Shown piece by piece: positions 34,497-43,254 of a DNA stretch of 64,000 nucleotides. The stretch comes from CAVPHV01 sp963704825 (GTDB taxonomy: Bacteria; Actinomycetota; Acidimicrobiia; Spongiisociales; UBA5794): positions 124,001 to 188,000 of the forward strand of contig CAVPHV010000017.1 of NCBI GenBank assembly GCA_963704825.1, given 5' to 3'. The notes beneath the pieces were generated by a model. It was not told the DNA's origin. It ran no database searches and saw only the letters and a program-made list of their open reading frames with translations. The translations under genes and the position numbers were made by a program. The first letter of the stretch is position 1. The number at the start of each line of letters is the position of its first letter.

Positions 34497-37340
34497 ATGA
34501 CCTGGCACGGAGAACGATGGGAGGACCGTCGCTTCCGGGCCTGGCTGATTCGTGCCGTCGTCTTCATTGTGCCCGTTGTGGCTGCGATCGTGGTGGCGAC
34601 GGTCGTGGCCAACTCACTGCCCGACCCCGAAGGACTCCCGGGCAGCTTGGCGTGGTGGGCGCTCGTACTCGGATCGTCGTTCGGAACCATGTGGCTGGTC
34701 GACCGCATCGCCCGGCAGCTTCTGCCGCTGGCAGCGCTCCTGCGGATGTCGCTGGTGTTCCCGGACAAGGCACCATCTCGGTTCAGCGTTGCGCTGCGGT
34801 CGCATTCGTCGCGTCGCATGCAAGCCGAGGTCGAGCAGGCGCGTGCTGCCGGGGTCGATGACGATCCCACCAGGGCCGCGGAGTTTGTCTTGGCGATGGT
34901 GGCCTCGCTGGGTGACCACGATCGTCTCACCCGCGGTCACGCCGAGCGGACCCGGGCCTATACCGATCTGCTCGCCGAGGAATTGGGCATTCCGGCGGAC
35001 GACCGTGACCGCTTGCGATGGGTGGCCCTTTTGCACGATGTCGGCAAGCTGGGGGTTCCGGCCGAGGTTCTCAGCTCCGACCACAAGCTCACCGACGATG
35101 ACTGGGCCCATGTCAGGAATCACCCCGCCGATGGGTTCGAGCTGACCCGCCCGATTCATGAGTTCCTGGGACCATGGGCCGTCACCATCCTCCACCATCA
35201 CGAGCGGTACGACGGTTCAGGCTATCCGGCGGGGATCGCAGGAGAAGATATCGCCTATGGTGCCAGGGTCGTCGCGGTCGGGGATGCCTACGACGCGATG
35301 ACCGCGTTTCGCACCTATCAGCCGGCGCTGTCGACGGCTGCGGCCCGAAAGGAACTCGCTGCCGGCGCCGGATCCCAGTTCGACCCCCACGTGGTGCGGG
35401 CATTCCTCAGCCTCTCGATGGGAAGCCTGCGCCGGGTGGCCGGTCCGCTTGCCTTCCTCGGACAGTTGCCCTTCATTGGGGGCCTGCGGCGGCTCGGTGA
35501 CACCGCGACTGCCGCTATTGCAACCACGGCCGCATTGGGCGTAGCTCTCGTCGGCGGACTGATTCCCGGGCCAAACGGTGGAGTGAGCGTCGGCGACATC
35601 GTTCCTTCCTACGCCGGCCAGGACGTATCCGAGTACCAGGTGAGCTGGGACGGCGACGGGACGTTCGACCCGAACAACATCGACCCCGACACGGTGTTGA
35701 TCGTACAGAGCCCGACCGAAGGCGTCGTGGCGCCCAACGCCGATGGTGTCCTCGTCTACTTGCCGGGCCCGGGGCCGGTCACCGGTGACCGCTACGTGGT
35801 CAGGTTGTGCGACATGGATGGCGACTGTGTGTCGCTTCCGGTTGTCGTACTCCCCGAAGATGACGTTGTGACCGCTCCTCCTGAGGGCGGCGCGACGCCG
35901 ACCAACCCTCCGCCACCTGCAACGACCACCACGTCGTCGACGACCACGACCTTGGCGACGACGACCACGGGATTCCCGACACCGAGCACGCTGCCTCCGC
36001 AGACGACGACCACCGCCCCGCCGACCACAACCACGACGACGACCAAGCTTCCGCCGACCACCACGACCACCACGACAACGACGGTTCCGCCGACCACCAC
36101 GACCACCACGACAACGACGGTTCCGCCCCACCACACGACCACGACCACCACGACAACGACAACCACCACAACAACGACGACGACGACGACGCTGCCACCG
36201 GCACCGCCCGATGCGGTGCCGGATTCCGCCGCTACCGACGAGGACGTCCCGGTCGTGATCCCGGTGCTGGCGAACGATTCAGACCCCGACGGCGACCTCG
36301 ATCCGGCCACTCTGGCCGTGACCTCGGCCGCGGCGCAGGGGACCGCCACCGTCGTCGGTTCGGAGATCGAATACGTCCCGGCTGCCGATATCTCGGGTGC
36401 AGATTCGTTCGACTACGAGATCTGTGACATGGGAGGCAGGTGCTCGACGGCTGCGGTCACGGTGACGATCGCCCCGGTGAACGACCCGCCTGTTGCTGTG
36501 GACGACACTGCGTCCGGGCAGCCGCGGACGGTCATCGTGATCGACGTGCTCAGCAACGACAGTGACATCGACGGCGGCCCGCTCACCATTTCTGGATCCG
36601 ATCCCATATCGGCCTTGGGTGGCTCCGTTACCTGCGGCGCGCAATGCACTTACATCCCACCCGACCCGTGGACCGGACCCGACACTTTCAGCTACGTCGT
36701 GAGCGACGGCGCCGGGGGCGTCGATGCGGCGACGGTGACGGTGACCCCTACGACGCCCGACACTGAGCTCTTTCTCCGCGCCGCCGGCGCCGGCAACCAA
36801 ACCTCCACTCCGGTGCTGCCGCTCTCGACCGGGGCCGGCCCCACCAACGCGTCTCTGCCCAACTACGACACCAATCGTGATGCCGGACCGGGGCTGTTCT
36901 TGGAGCAGGTCAACGGCGGGATCGGGGTCCAAATCGCCGAGACCAACCCGGCTCGGTACCAGCTCTGGTCGTATCCGCTGGCGAGCGACCTCGTGCTCAA
37001 TGGCGACGCCTCCATGGATCTCTGGGCAGGAATGGCCGCGCTCCAGTCGGGGGTGCACGGCCGGCTGCGTGTGTTCGTGCTCGACTGCCCGGCGGGTTCG
37101 ATCGACGGCACAGACTGTATTCAGATCGTGCGTGAGTATGACGACCGTGACCCGTGGACAACGGTGGATCTGCAATGGGAACGGGCCGTGTGGGATTTCG
37201 GCACACTCGCCTACACGATTCCGGCGGGCCGCTCCCTCACCTTGAAGGTGGTCGTGGCCGGCCCCAATGCCGACGACGACATGCGGGTTGGCTTTGATGC
37301 CGCCGGCTTCGAGAGCAGCTTCGTGCTCCGGGCGGGGTAG
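34497..37340 (+). CDS. HD-GYP phosphodiesterase fused to an extracellular Thr-rich stalk and cadherin-like domains
   Basis: 947 residues. Two membrane helices (about 16-40 and 50-70) precede a cytosolic HD-GYP domain (about 125-310) with LLHDVGKLGVP (His-Asp about 180) and HHHERYDGSGYPAG (GYP about 241), which hydrolyses cyclic di-GMP in known members. A third helix (TAAIATTAALGVALVGGLI, about 337-357) crosses the membrane. Outside lie a beta domain (about 370-465), a Thr/Pro stalk (about 477-568), two cadherin-like Big_9-type repeats (VIPVLANDSDPDGDLD, VIDVLSNDSDIDGG) and a C-terminal beta domain (about 750-947). This joins second-messenger turnover to an adhesin-like exterior. All active-site residues look intact. 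Confidence 0.88.
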   Translation: MTWHGERWEDRRFRAWLIRAVVFIVPVVAAIVVATVVANSLPDPEGLPGSLAWWALVLGSSFGTMWLVDRIARQLLPLAALLRMSLVFPDKAPSRFSVALRSHSSRRMQAEVEQARAAGVDDDPTRAAEFVLAMVASLGDHDRLTRGHAERTRAYTDLLAEELGIPADDRDRLRWVALLHDVGKLGVPAEVLSSDHKLTDDDWAHVRNHPADGFELTRPIHEFLGPWAVTILHHHERYDGSGYPAGIAGEDIAYGARVVAVGDAYDAMTAFRTYQPALSTAAARKELAAGAGSQFDPHVVRAFLSLSMGSLRRVAGPLAFLGQLPFIGGLRRLGDTATAAIATTAALGVALVGGLIPGPNGGVSVGDIVPSYAGQDVSEYQVSWDGDGTFDPNNIDPDTVLIVQSPTEGVVAPNADGVLVYLPGPGPVTGDRYVVRLCDMDGDCVSLPVVVLPEDDVVTAPPEGGATPTNPPPPATTTTSSTTTTLATTTTGFPTPSTLPPQTTTTAPPTTTTTTTKLPPTTTTTTTTTVPPTTTTTTTTTVPPHHTTTTTTTTTTTTTTTTTTTLPPAPPDAVPDSAATDEDVPVVIPVLANDSDPDGDLDPATLAVTSAAAQGTATVVGSEIEYVPAADISGADSFDYEICDMGGRCSTAAVTVTIAPVNDPPVAVDDTASGQPRTVIVIDVLSNDSDIDGGPLTISGSDPISALGGSVTCGAQCTYIPPDPWTGPDTFSYVVSDGAGGVDAATVTVTPTTPDTELFLRAAGAGNQTSTPVLPLSTGAGPTNASLPNYDTNRDAGPGLFLEQVNGGIGVQIAETNPARYQLWSYPLASDLVLNGDASMDLWAGMAALQSGVHGRLRVFVLDCPAGSIDGTDCIQIVREYDDRDPWTTVDLQWERAVWDFGTLAYTIPAGRSLTLKVVVAGPNADDDMRVGFDAAGFESSFVLRAG
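35926..36204 (+). repeat. Low-complexity ACG/ACC tract encoding the Thr-rich stalk, with a 36-bp tandem duplication
   Basis: The tract is almost entirely ACN threonine codons broken by short Pro-Pro spacers. Within it, 36051-36086 and 36087-36122 are identical 36-bp units starting CCGCCGACC and ending GACGGTT. Length variation by slippage or recombination is expected here. Confidence 0.85.
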
Positions 37341-37850
37341 TCACCGCAGCGGGCGTTCCAGTTCCCAGACCGCTACGGCGAGCCCATCGACATCCTGGGT
37401 GCCCTGCTCGGTGCGGGTGAACTCGTGCAATTCGTAGAAGTCGAGGGCGCGTTCGTTGTCGGCTTCCGTTTTGACGATCATCTTTTGGTAGCCGGCGTCG
37501 TGACAGGAGGCCACCGTCGCCGCCACGAGGGCGGTTCCGATGCCGTGCCCCAGCAGCGACTGCAACACCATGATCCCGGCCAACTCCACGGTGGCTTCGT
37601 CGATCCGGGTTGTGGCGGAGAACCCGACGACGCGCCCGCCCGACCGTGCCAGGAACATGCGCCGATCGGGTCCACCGAGACGCTCCACGATCGCCGCCTG
37701 GGTGGTGAGTTCGCGGATGACCTCATCGGTGGCGCCGGCAAATCCGGGGGCGTCGGGGCCGGCCTGTTGCCACGCCTCCCAGAAGAACGCGGCGAAGGCG
37801 CCGGCGTCGTCGGCGGTGGCCTCGGCGACGGTGATCGGGCTGGCGTCCAT
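37341..37850 (-). CDS. GNAT family N-acetyltransferase
   Basis: 169 residues starting MDASPITVAEATADDAGAFA. The acetyl-CoA site is LLGHGIGTALVAATVA with the preceding strand ELAGIMVLQ, and the C-terminal motif NERALDFYELHEFTRTEQGT. Start codon at 37850 overlaps the end of the GH13 gene, so the two are coupled. The stop touches the stop of the HD-GYP gene on the other strand with no gap. Substrate unknown. Confidence 0.85.
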   Translation of the reverse strand: MDASPITVAEATADDAGAFAAFFWEAWQQAGPDAPGFAGATDEVIRELTTQAAIVERLGGPDRRMFLARSGGRVVGFSATTRIDEATVELAGIMVLQSLLGHGIGTALVAATVASCHDAGYQKMIVKTEADNERALDFYELHEFTRTEQGTQDVDGLAVAVWELERPLR

Positions 37851-39394
37851 CACACGACGCGCCAGATGGACCCGGAGCGCGGTCCGATCGAGAGGCGGGC
37901 GTTGTTGTCCCCGGGTTCGACCATGTCTTGACCCCACAGCACTTCCAGCCGGTCGCCGGCGAAATCGCTCAGCGGCAACACCAAGGTTTCGCGCTCCTCC
38001 CCGGCGTTGATGGCGACGATGATCTCCTCGCCGGGGGCGGTCCGTTCGATGACGGTGAGCATCGTGCCGTGCTGTCCGGGCGGCGGCCAGACGCGGCGGT
38101 AGTTGGCGGAGCGCAACGCCGGATGGGCCTTGCGCAGCGCGATGAGTTGTCGGAAGGTTTCCAGCAGGTCGGTATTCCACTGCGCCTCGTCCCACGGGAA
38201 GCCCCCGCGGGAGCCGGGTTCCTTGGCACCATCCATTCCGACCTCGGTGCCGTAGTAGATGCTCGGTGCCCCGGGAAAGGTGAACAGCAGCAGGGCCGCC
38301 AGCTCGACGGTGGTGACGTCACCGCTGGCAATGGTACGGATCCGGGCGGTGTCGTGGGAGTCGAGCAAGTTGAGGTTGGCGAGGTGGGCGTGCTCGGGAT
38401 ATGAGGCGAGCAGTCGATCGATACGATCGTTGTACCCGGCGGCATCGATCGGCGGCAGGATGTCGTACCACGGATTGTCGAGGGTCTGTTCGGGATCGAC
38501 TCGCGAGCCGGCAGCGAAGGCGATGATGGCGGTGGTGAGCAGGTAGTTCATCGTCCCGTCAAAGCGGGTGCCCGACGCGATGTAGTCGGAGGCGTTCGAC
38601 CAGATCTCGCCGACGATATATGCGTCGGGATTGATGGCGCGAACCCGTTGGCGGAACTCCTCCCAGAAGCCGGGGGTTTGGATCTCCTCGGGCACATCGA
38701 GCCGCCAGCCGTCGATGCCGAGCCGCATCCAATGTTCGCCGACCTGCATCAGGTACTCCCGAACCTCAGGGTTGTCCGTGTTGAACTTGGGGAGTGCCTT
38801 GATGCCCCACCACGCGCCGTAGTTGGCCGGTTGATCGCCGTAGGGGTGCAGCGGCCAGTCGTAGATGTGGAACCAGTCGGCCCACGGTGAGCCCGCCCCG
38901 TTCTCCAACACGTCGTGGAACTGGAAGAAGCCACGGCTGGAGTGATTGAGTACGGCATCGAGCACGACCCGGATACCACGTTGGTGACACGCTTCGAGGA
39001 ACTCGCGGAATGCTTCGTTGCCACCGAGGAGTGGATCGACTTGGAAGTAGTCGTGGGTGTGATAGCGATGGTTGGAGCCGCTTTGGAAGATCGGGTTGAG
39101 GTAGATGGCGGTGATCCCGAGGTGGCTCAGGTGATCGAGCCGTTCGGTGATCCCGAGCAGATCACCCCCCTTGTACCCGTGGTGCGTCGGCGGTGACTCC
39201 CAATGCTCGAGCCCGTTTGGCTTGTCCAACCGAGACGAGCGGGCAAATCGATCCGGGAAGATCTGATAGAAGACTGCGGCGTTGGTGACCCACTCGGGCG
39301 GCCGGTGGAAGCGTTCTGGTTCCTGGGGGTGGGGTCGTTCGCAGTCGGCGCACCAGTGCCAACCCTCGCGGCTCCGCAGGTCTGGAGGTTCCAT
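37850..39394 (-). CDS. GH13 alpha-amylase family glycosidase (maltodextrin-acting)
   Basis: 514 residues. The barrel starts AAVFYQIFPDRFARS, then LLGITERLDHLSHLGITAIY, VVLDAVLNHSSRGF, IDGWRLDVPEE (nucleophile Asp about 232), AYIVGEIWSNA (acid Glu about 263) and LLDSHDTARI (third Asp about 347), with a C-terminal beta domain including EEIIVAINAGEERETLVLP. It lacks a signal peptide and probably degrades imported maltodextrins. The ATG at 39394 comes right after a stop in frame, and plausible coding sequence continues upstream in another frame, so the true N-terminus may be longer. Confidence 0.88.
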   Translation of the reverse strand: MEPPDLRSREGWHWCADCERPHPQEPERFHRPPEWVTNAAVFYQIFPDRFARSSRLDKPNGLEHWESPPTHHGYKGGDLLGITERLDHLSHLGITAIYLNPIFQSGSNHRYHTHDYFQVDPLLGGNEAFREFLEACHQRGIRVVLDAVLNHSSRGFFQFHDVLENGAGSPWADWFHIYDWPLHPYGDQPANYGAWWGIKALPKFNTDNPEVREYLMQVGEHWMRLGIDGWRLDVPEEIQTPGFWEEFRQRVRAINPDAYIVGEIWSNASDYIASGTRFDGTMNYLLTTAIIAFAAGSRVDPEQTLDNPWYDILPPIDAAGYNDRIDRLLASYPEHAHLANLNLLDSHDTARIRTIASGDVTTVELAALLLFTFPGAPSIYYGTEVGMDGAKEPGSRGGFPWDEAQWNTDLLETFRQLIALRKAHPALRSANYRRVWPPPGQHGTMLTVIERTAPGEEIIVAINAGEERETLVLPLSDFAGDRLEVLWGQDMVEPGDNNARLSIGPRSGSIWRVV

Positions 39395-39655
39395 GTCGCC
39401 GGGTCCCCTGTCTCGATTTCAATGACTGCATCGGTCTTCTCGGCGAGCCACCGTAGCCAATCGACGGCCCATTGATCGAAGTCCGCCAACCGATCGCCCC
39501 ACAGCGATGCCTCGGGCGACCCTCATGACTCTCCTCGCAAGGTCGAGGAGGACCGTCTCCAGCGTTTCTGGGTCGGCTCGTTCGAGGAGGGGAGTCGGAC
39601 TTCCCGCTTGGGGAGGCATACGGGTATCGAGTCGAATCGCTTCGGAATCTGACAT
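39395..39655 (-). pseudogene. Possible frameshifted N-terminal extension of the GH13 gene
   Basis: From an ATG at 39655 the frame reads MSDSEAIRLDTRMPPQAG and ERADPETLETVLLDLARRV, then a second frame reads SLWGDRLADFDQWAVDWLRW and EKTDAVIEIETGDPATW up to the GH13 start. The outer frame is the same as that of the GH13 gene, so two compensating indels (near 39510 and near 39400) would join everything into one protein. The second segment has natural protein composition. I do not recognise its family. Confidence 0.35.
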
Positions 39656-39784
39656 TGTCCGGGTCGCCGCCGCTCGCAAACTGGTCACCTCAGTGTTCTA
39701 CGGGATGTGTGACGGTGAGATCCGCTGCCTGAAGGAGGCGGGCCCGGGCGAGTGTCGAGACTTGGTGTTTGGAAAGGGTCTTGT

Positions 39785-39803
39785 GATTCTTGTCGTAAGA
39801 ATC
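39785..39803. promoter_or_regulatory. Inverted repeat upstream of the ECF sigma factor
   Basis: GATTCTT and AAGAATC flank a 5-nt spacer, a perfect 7-bp dyad 30 nt before the sigma factor start. It may be an operator or part of the sigma-dependent promoter. The interval 39656-39784 shows no other clear element. Confidence 0.45.
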
Positions 39804-39833
39804 GGTGGCTGAGACCTTCTAGGGGGTGAGGTC

Positions 39834-40310
39834 GTGGAGGTGATGTTGGTTTCTTCGAAGTCCGTGGCAGTGGAGAGCTTCGAAGGGTTTTTCGCGGAGA
39901 TAGAGCCGATGCTGCGGCACGCGTTGGTGGCGAGCTTGGGGTTCGAGACGGGGCGTGAAGCGGCAGCGGATGCGTTGGTGTATGCATGGGTTCATTGGGA
40001 TCGTGTCGGTTCGATGGAGTATCCGGTGGCGTATCTGTATCGGGTTGGTCGCAGTGCCGCCAGGAAGTACCGGTGGAGACCGGCGGTCGTGGAACCGCCG
40101 GGGCCGGTGTCGTTGCCTTGGGTTGAGCCTGCGCTCGAACCGGCGTTGCGTCGCTTGTCGGACCGGCAGCGTCTTGCCGTGGTCCTCCGGTACAGCTTTG
40201 GGTACACATACGACGAGATCGCACACGTGATGGGAGTGTCGATCTCCACGGTCCAGAAGCACGCCGAACGCGCTCTGGTGAAACTGCGACGGCGATTGGA
40301 GGTGCCCTGA
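39834..40310 (+). CDS. ECF-type RNA polymerase sigma factor
   Basis: 158 residues. Region 2 (FAEIEPMLRHALVASLGFET then AADALVYAWVHWDRV, YLYRVGRSAARKYRW) and region 4 (LRRLSDRQRLAVVLRYSFGY then YDEIAHVMGVSISTVQKHAE) are both present, joined by a short linker, as in SigE/SigM-type ECF factors. GTG at 39834 or ATG at 39843 may start it. The stop overlaps the next gene's ATG (TGATG), and that gene is the likely anti-sigma or regulatory partner. Confidence 0.88.
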   Translation: MEVMLVSSKSVAVESFEGFFAEIEPMLRHALVASLGFETGREAAADALVYAWVHWDRVGSMEYPVAYLYRVGRSAARKYRWRPAVVEPPGPVSLPWVEPALEPALRRLSDRQRLAVVLRYSFGYTYDEIAHVMGVSISTVQKHAERALVKLRRRLEVP

Positions 40311-41779
40311 TGGTCCGTGACCTGATCCAAGAGTTGGAAGGGTACGGTCACGCTGCCGAGGCGTTGGTTCCCCCGGTAGCGCTCGATGAGCTGTCGGACC
40401 GTGCGGGCGGTGCGGTGACTGGCGAGCGGACCGGGCCGACGAGAGCGACACGCGGTCCATGGTCGGGGTGGATTGTTGCGGCGGCAACGTCGGTCGTGGT
40501 GGTTGTGCTGGTTGGCGGTGTGGCATGGTTGTGGCGTGGCGTGGGTGGTGAGGTGGCCGAGTCACCTGCTCCTCCGACGACGGCAATCGCGGTCGAGACG
40601 ACCACGACCGAAACCGAGCCTGGCGAGGCTGTGACGTCGTCGGTCGATCCTTGGGGTCTTGCGGAGTTTGAGATGCCCTCGACGCAGGCCCAGGTGACGG
40701 CGGTGCTCTTGGGCATGCCGGATGAGATCGCTGGCATGGTGCGTCGGGGCGATGAGGGTGGCGACCACGTGGCGACTATCGAGTATCGCGGTGCGGGCGA
40801 CGAGGCGACCTCCTTGTTCGCGCAGCCGGGGGATTCCCGTGATCGAACCCTCCCCGTTGAGTGGCTGACGATGATGGCTGAGGGCGAGGAATTGGCTATC
40901 ACGTCGAGTGTCCTAGATCCGGCCAGCGACCTCGTATGGATATCGGGGTCGGTGATTCCACAAGAGGGCACCTTGTATTTCGCGGCATGGGCGAACCCCG
41001 AATCGGACTGGGTCTTCTACGTAGAAGCCGACTCGCCGCCAAGCCGCGACGCCACGGTCACTGCGTTTTCGGAGGCGAACCGAAATCGCTTGTCCGCATC
41101 CGGGGACCGGGAGGCGAAAGCCGTCACCCCAACACCTACGACAGTGCCACCCGGCTCGCTGTCGGACGAACTCATCGTGGTCGCGGACCTCCCGCCGATG
41201 GGGTCGTGGGAGATCGCTCCGATCGACCTCGAGTTCGGGGATCCGAACTCGGCCAATGCCAATGCGGTTTCGGTTCATTTCTGTGCGGACCCGACGATGC
41301 CGGAGGCGCCACGTCCTTGGAACCTCGTGGCAACGCCGCCGATGAGTGAGTTGGGTAGCGGACCGGTCGCCGTGGTATTCGAAACAGATCGTGTTGGGAT
41401 CCAAGAGGTGATCTATGCCGATACCGCACTTGCGGTCACTGCCGCGTTCGACAGCATCGTGTCTTCTTTGGAGAGATGCCTCGACCAATTCGACCCGACC
41501 TTCTCCTTCACCGACGATGCAGCACATGAAGGGTGGCATTGGGAGGCGGACCGGCTCGACATGCTGCTTTTGGGAGACAACGTGTATGCCATTCAATTCA
41601 GCGCAGTGGATCCGGACGGCGTGGAGGGCAGCTATCAGATGGATCACAGCTTGGCGGTCGTTCGCAGTGGCGACCGTCTCGTGGTCATCGAGATGAACGA
41701 GGGCTACGCCAACGAGACGCTACGAGGCTCCGAGTTCTCCGACCTTGTCAACGCAGCGATTCAACGACTCGCAACCTGA
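40310..41779 (+). CDS. Single-pass membrane protein coupled to the sigma factor (possible anti-sigma factor)
   Basis: 489 residues. A cytoplasmic N-terminus of about 55 residues (RDLIQELEGYGHAAEALVPP) precedes one helix (WIVAAATSVVVVVLVGGVAW), then a Thr/Pro-rich stretch and a large extracytoplasmic part of about 380 residues without recognised domains. The order sigma factor then membrane protein with ATG overlap is typical of sigma/anti-sigma pairs, and the short cytosolic tail could hold the sigma factor. No ZAS zinc motif (HxxxCxxC) is present, so this assignment rests on context. Confidence 0.7.
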   Translation: MVRDLIQELEGYGHAAEALVPPVALDELSDRAGGAVTGERTGPTRATRGPWSGWIVAAATSVVVVVLVGGVAWLWRGVGGEVAESPAPPTTAIAVETTTTETEPGEAVTSSVDPWGLAEFEMPSTQAQVTAVLLGMPDEIAGMVRRGDEGGDHVATIEYRGAGDEATSLFAQPGDSRDRTLPVEWLTMMAEGEELAITSSVLDPASDLVWISGSVIPQEGTLYFAAWANPESDWVFYVEADSPPSRDATVTAFSEANRNRLSASGDREAKAVTPTPTTVPPGSLSDELIVVADLPPMGSWEIAPIDLEFGDPNSANANAVSVHFCADPTMPEAPRPWNLVATPPMSELGSGPVAVVFETDRVGIQEVIYADTALAVTAAFDSIVSSLERCLDQFDPTFSFTDDAAHEGWHWEADRLDMLLLGDNVYAIQFSAVDPDGVEGSYQMDHSLAVVRSGDRLVVIEMNEGYANETLRGSEFSDLVNAAIQRLAT

Positions 41780-41839
41780 TCCGCACCGACCACACCGCCA
41801 ACTGACCTCATCCGGCAAACCAAGCCGCCCATGCCAGGC

Positions 41840-42010
41840 AATATGGCGCACGCGAGTCGTGGATCGCTCCTCGGTCGCTGCGGGAGCAGGTGCGGTACCG
41901 CCACAAGTTGTCCCAGCTCCGTACCGGGTTGAAGTCTCAGGTGCATTCGGTGTTGGGCAAACAGGGGGTGGTGCCGTCGTTGACGACGATGTGGGGTTTC
42001 TGGCGGGAAC
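41840..42010 (+). mobile_element. Remnant of an IS110-family transposase
   Basis: The forward frame reads ARESWIAPRSLREQVRYRHK then LSQLRTGLKSQVHSVLGKQG and VVP. This matches the segment after the RuvC-like domain of IS110-type DEDD transposases (WIAPxxxRELRELVRYRxxL and LKxQVHAVLAKxG). The catalytic part, the Tnp20 region and any terminal sequences are missing. The rest of 41780-42081 holds nothing identifiable. Confidence 0.65.
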
Positions 42011-42081
42011 CGGTTCTTATGAGACACCGCTTGAGAAACCCCCTTGACATCCAAACAGGCATCGATGTGCGCGTGGGGCGG

Positions 42082-43242
42082 TCAGACGCTGAAGACGGGG
42101 ACGGGTTGGGGGATTCCTTTGAGTGTCACTGGATCGGGCAGGGGGGTGGCTCGGATACCGGCTGCGGCGATCGTGCGCTGGCTTGCCAGGATCGTTCCAG
42201 GTTCGGCCCGGTCGCACAGTCGTGAGGCGAGGTTGACTGTGGTCCCTATGGGTGTGTAGTCGTAGCGACCTTCATATCCGATCCTTCCAAGAGTGGCATA
42301 TCCAGTCGCGATACCAATCCCAAGGCCCAGTTGGAAACCGCGTTGTTGCCATTGCTCAGCGAGGGGCGTGAAGGAGGTTTGCATCCCTCGGGCCATTGCA
42401 ACCGCTCTCGAGGCGTGATCGGGAACTGGATTCGGGTCGTTGAAATAGATCATCAGACCGTCACCGTCGAAACCGCCGAGGGTTCCTTCGTGCTCGATCA
42501 CGTGGGTACCCATTTCTCGGTGGTACTCCCCAAGAACCGAAATGACCTCCTCGGGTTCGGCCATCGCAGCGAACTCGGTGAAGCCTCGAATGTCCGCGAA
42601 GACAACAGTGATCTCTGACCGGTGGCCCTCGAGGAGCTTCAACCCATCAGGAGAGGAGATCAGATCAGCGACTTGCTGGGGGAGAAATCGGGCCAATTCC
42701 ACTCTCTGGCTCTCCACTGTTGCAGCCAGTTGACTGGTGACAGTCGCCAGGGCAGCCTGTTCGGCGAACAGCGACAGTAGATCGATATCACCATCGGTAA
42801 ACGGCAACGCCTCTGTGCGGAACAAGGAGAGCACACCGATCACCTCCCCCTTGTGCAACATGGGTACGCTCAGCAGCGTCCTGAATCCGCCGAGGCGCTG
42901 AGCTTCCCGATACTCGTATTCATCGTCCAATTCGATGTCCGGGATGTGAACCGGGCCACGCTCGAGCACCGCCCGTCCGGTTGAGGTCCCTCTGCTCGGG
43001 TGAATCGGGTTGGCCTGGTTGAAGGCGACCACCTCTGGTGTCGCTCCGACATCCGCCACATGCCGATAGACACCCTCGTCGTTCAGATAGATGAACCCTT
43101 TGTCCGTGTGGCAAAGGCTCACGGCACTCTCCAAAATGACTCGAAGGGTCGAGTCGAGATGCGCTGGTGACTCGACAAGAGACCGCAGAACCTCAGTCAC
43201 TTTGGTCCTCTCGGCCAGGTAATCACTCTCGTTGAAGGGCAT
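42082..43242 (-). CDS. GAF domain adenylate/guanylate cyclase (class III)
   Basis: 386 residues. A GAF domain (about 15-165) with DKGFIYLNDEGVYRHVADVG and LLSVPMLHKGEVIGVLSLFR is followed by a class III cyclase domain (about 200-385). Catalytic positions are visible: metal-binding Asp in VVFADIRGFTEFAAM, the second Asp in GGFDGDGLMIYFN, and the YTPIGTTVNLASRL segment with the transition-state Asn/Arg. No membrane helix, so cytosolic. GAF may sense a small ligand; the product nucleotide is not determined by the sequence. Confidence 0.88.
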   Translation of the reverse strand: MPFNESDYLAERTKVTEVLRSLVESPAHLDSTLRVILESAVSLCHTDKGFIYLNDEGVYRHVADVGATPEVVAFNQANPIHPSRGTSTGRAVLERGPVHIPDIELDDEYEYREAQRLGGFRTLLSVPMLHKGEVIGVLSLFRTEALPFTDGDIDLLSLFAEQAALATVTSQLAATVESQRVELARFLPQQVADLISSPDGLKLLEGHRSEITVVFADIRGFTEFAAMAEPEEVISVLGEYHREMGTHVIEHEGTLGGFDGDGLMIYFNDPNPVPDHASRAVAMARGMQTSFTPLAEQWQQRGFQLGLGIGIATGYATLGRIGYEGRYDYTPIGTTVNLASRLCDRAEPGTILASQRTIAAAGIRATPLPDPVTLKGIPQPVPVFSV

Positions 43243-43248
43243 GCCATC

Positions 43249-43254
43249 ACCGTA
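43249..43254 (-). promoter_or_regulatory. Putative -10 box of a leaderless transcript (GAF-cyclase)
   Basis: On the reverse strand TACGGT ends 6 nt before the ATG at 43242, with no SD. Confidence 0.4.

Noticed and set aside
35926..36204. Possible CRISPR-like repeat array
   Set aside because: The repeats are threonine codons in frame with the HD-GYP fusion and there are no unique spacers.
35792..36349. Val/Ser-rich frame opposite the Thr-rich stalk
   Set aside because: Simply the complement of ACN repeats; no real gene.
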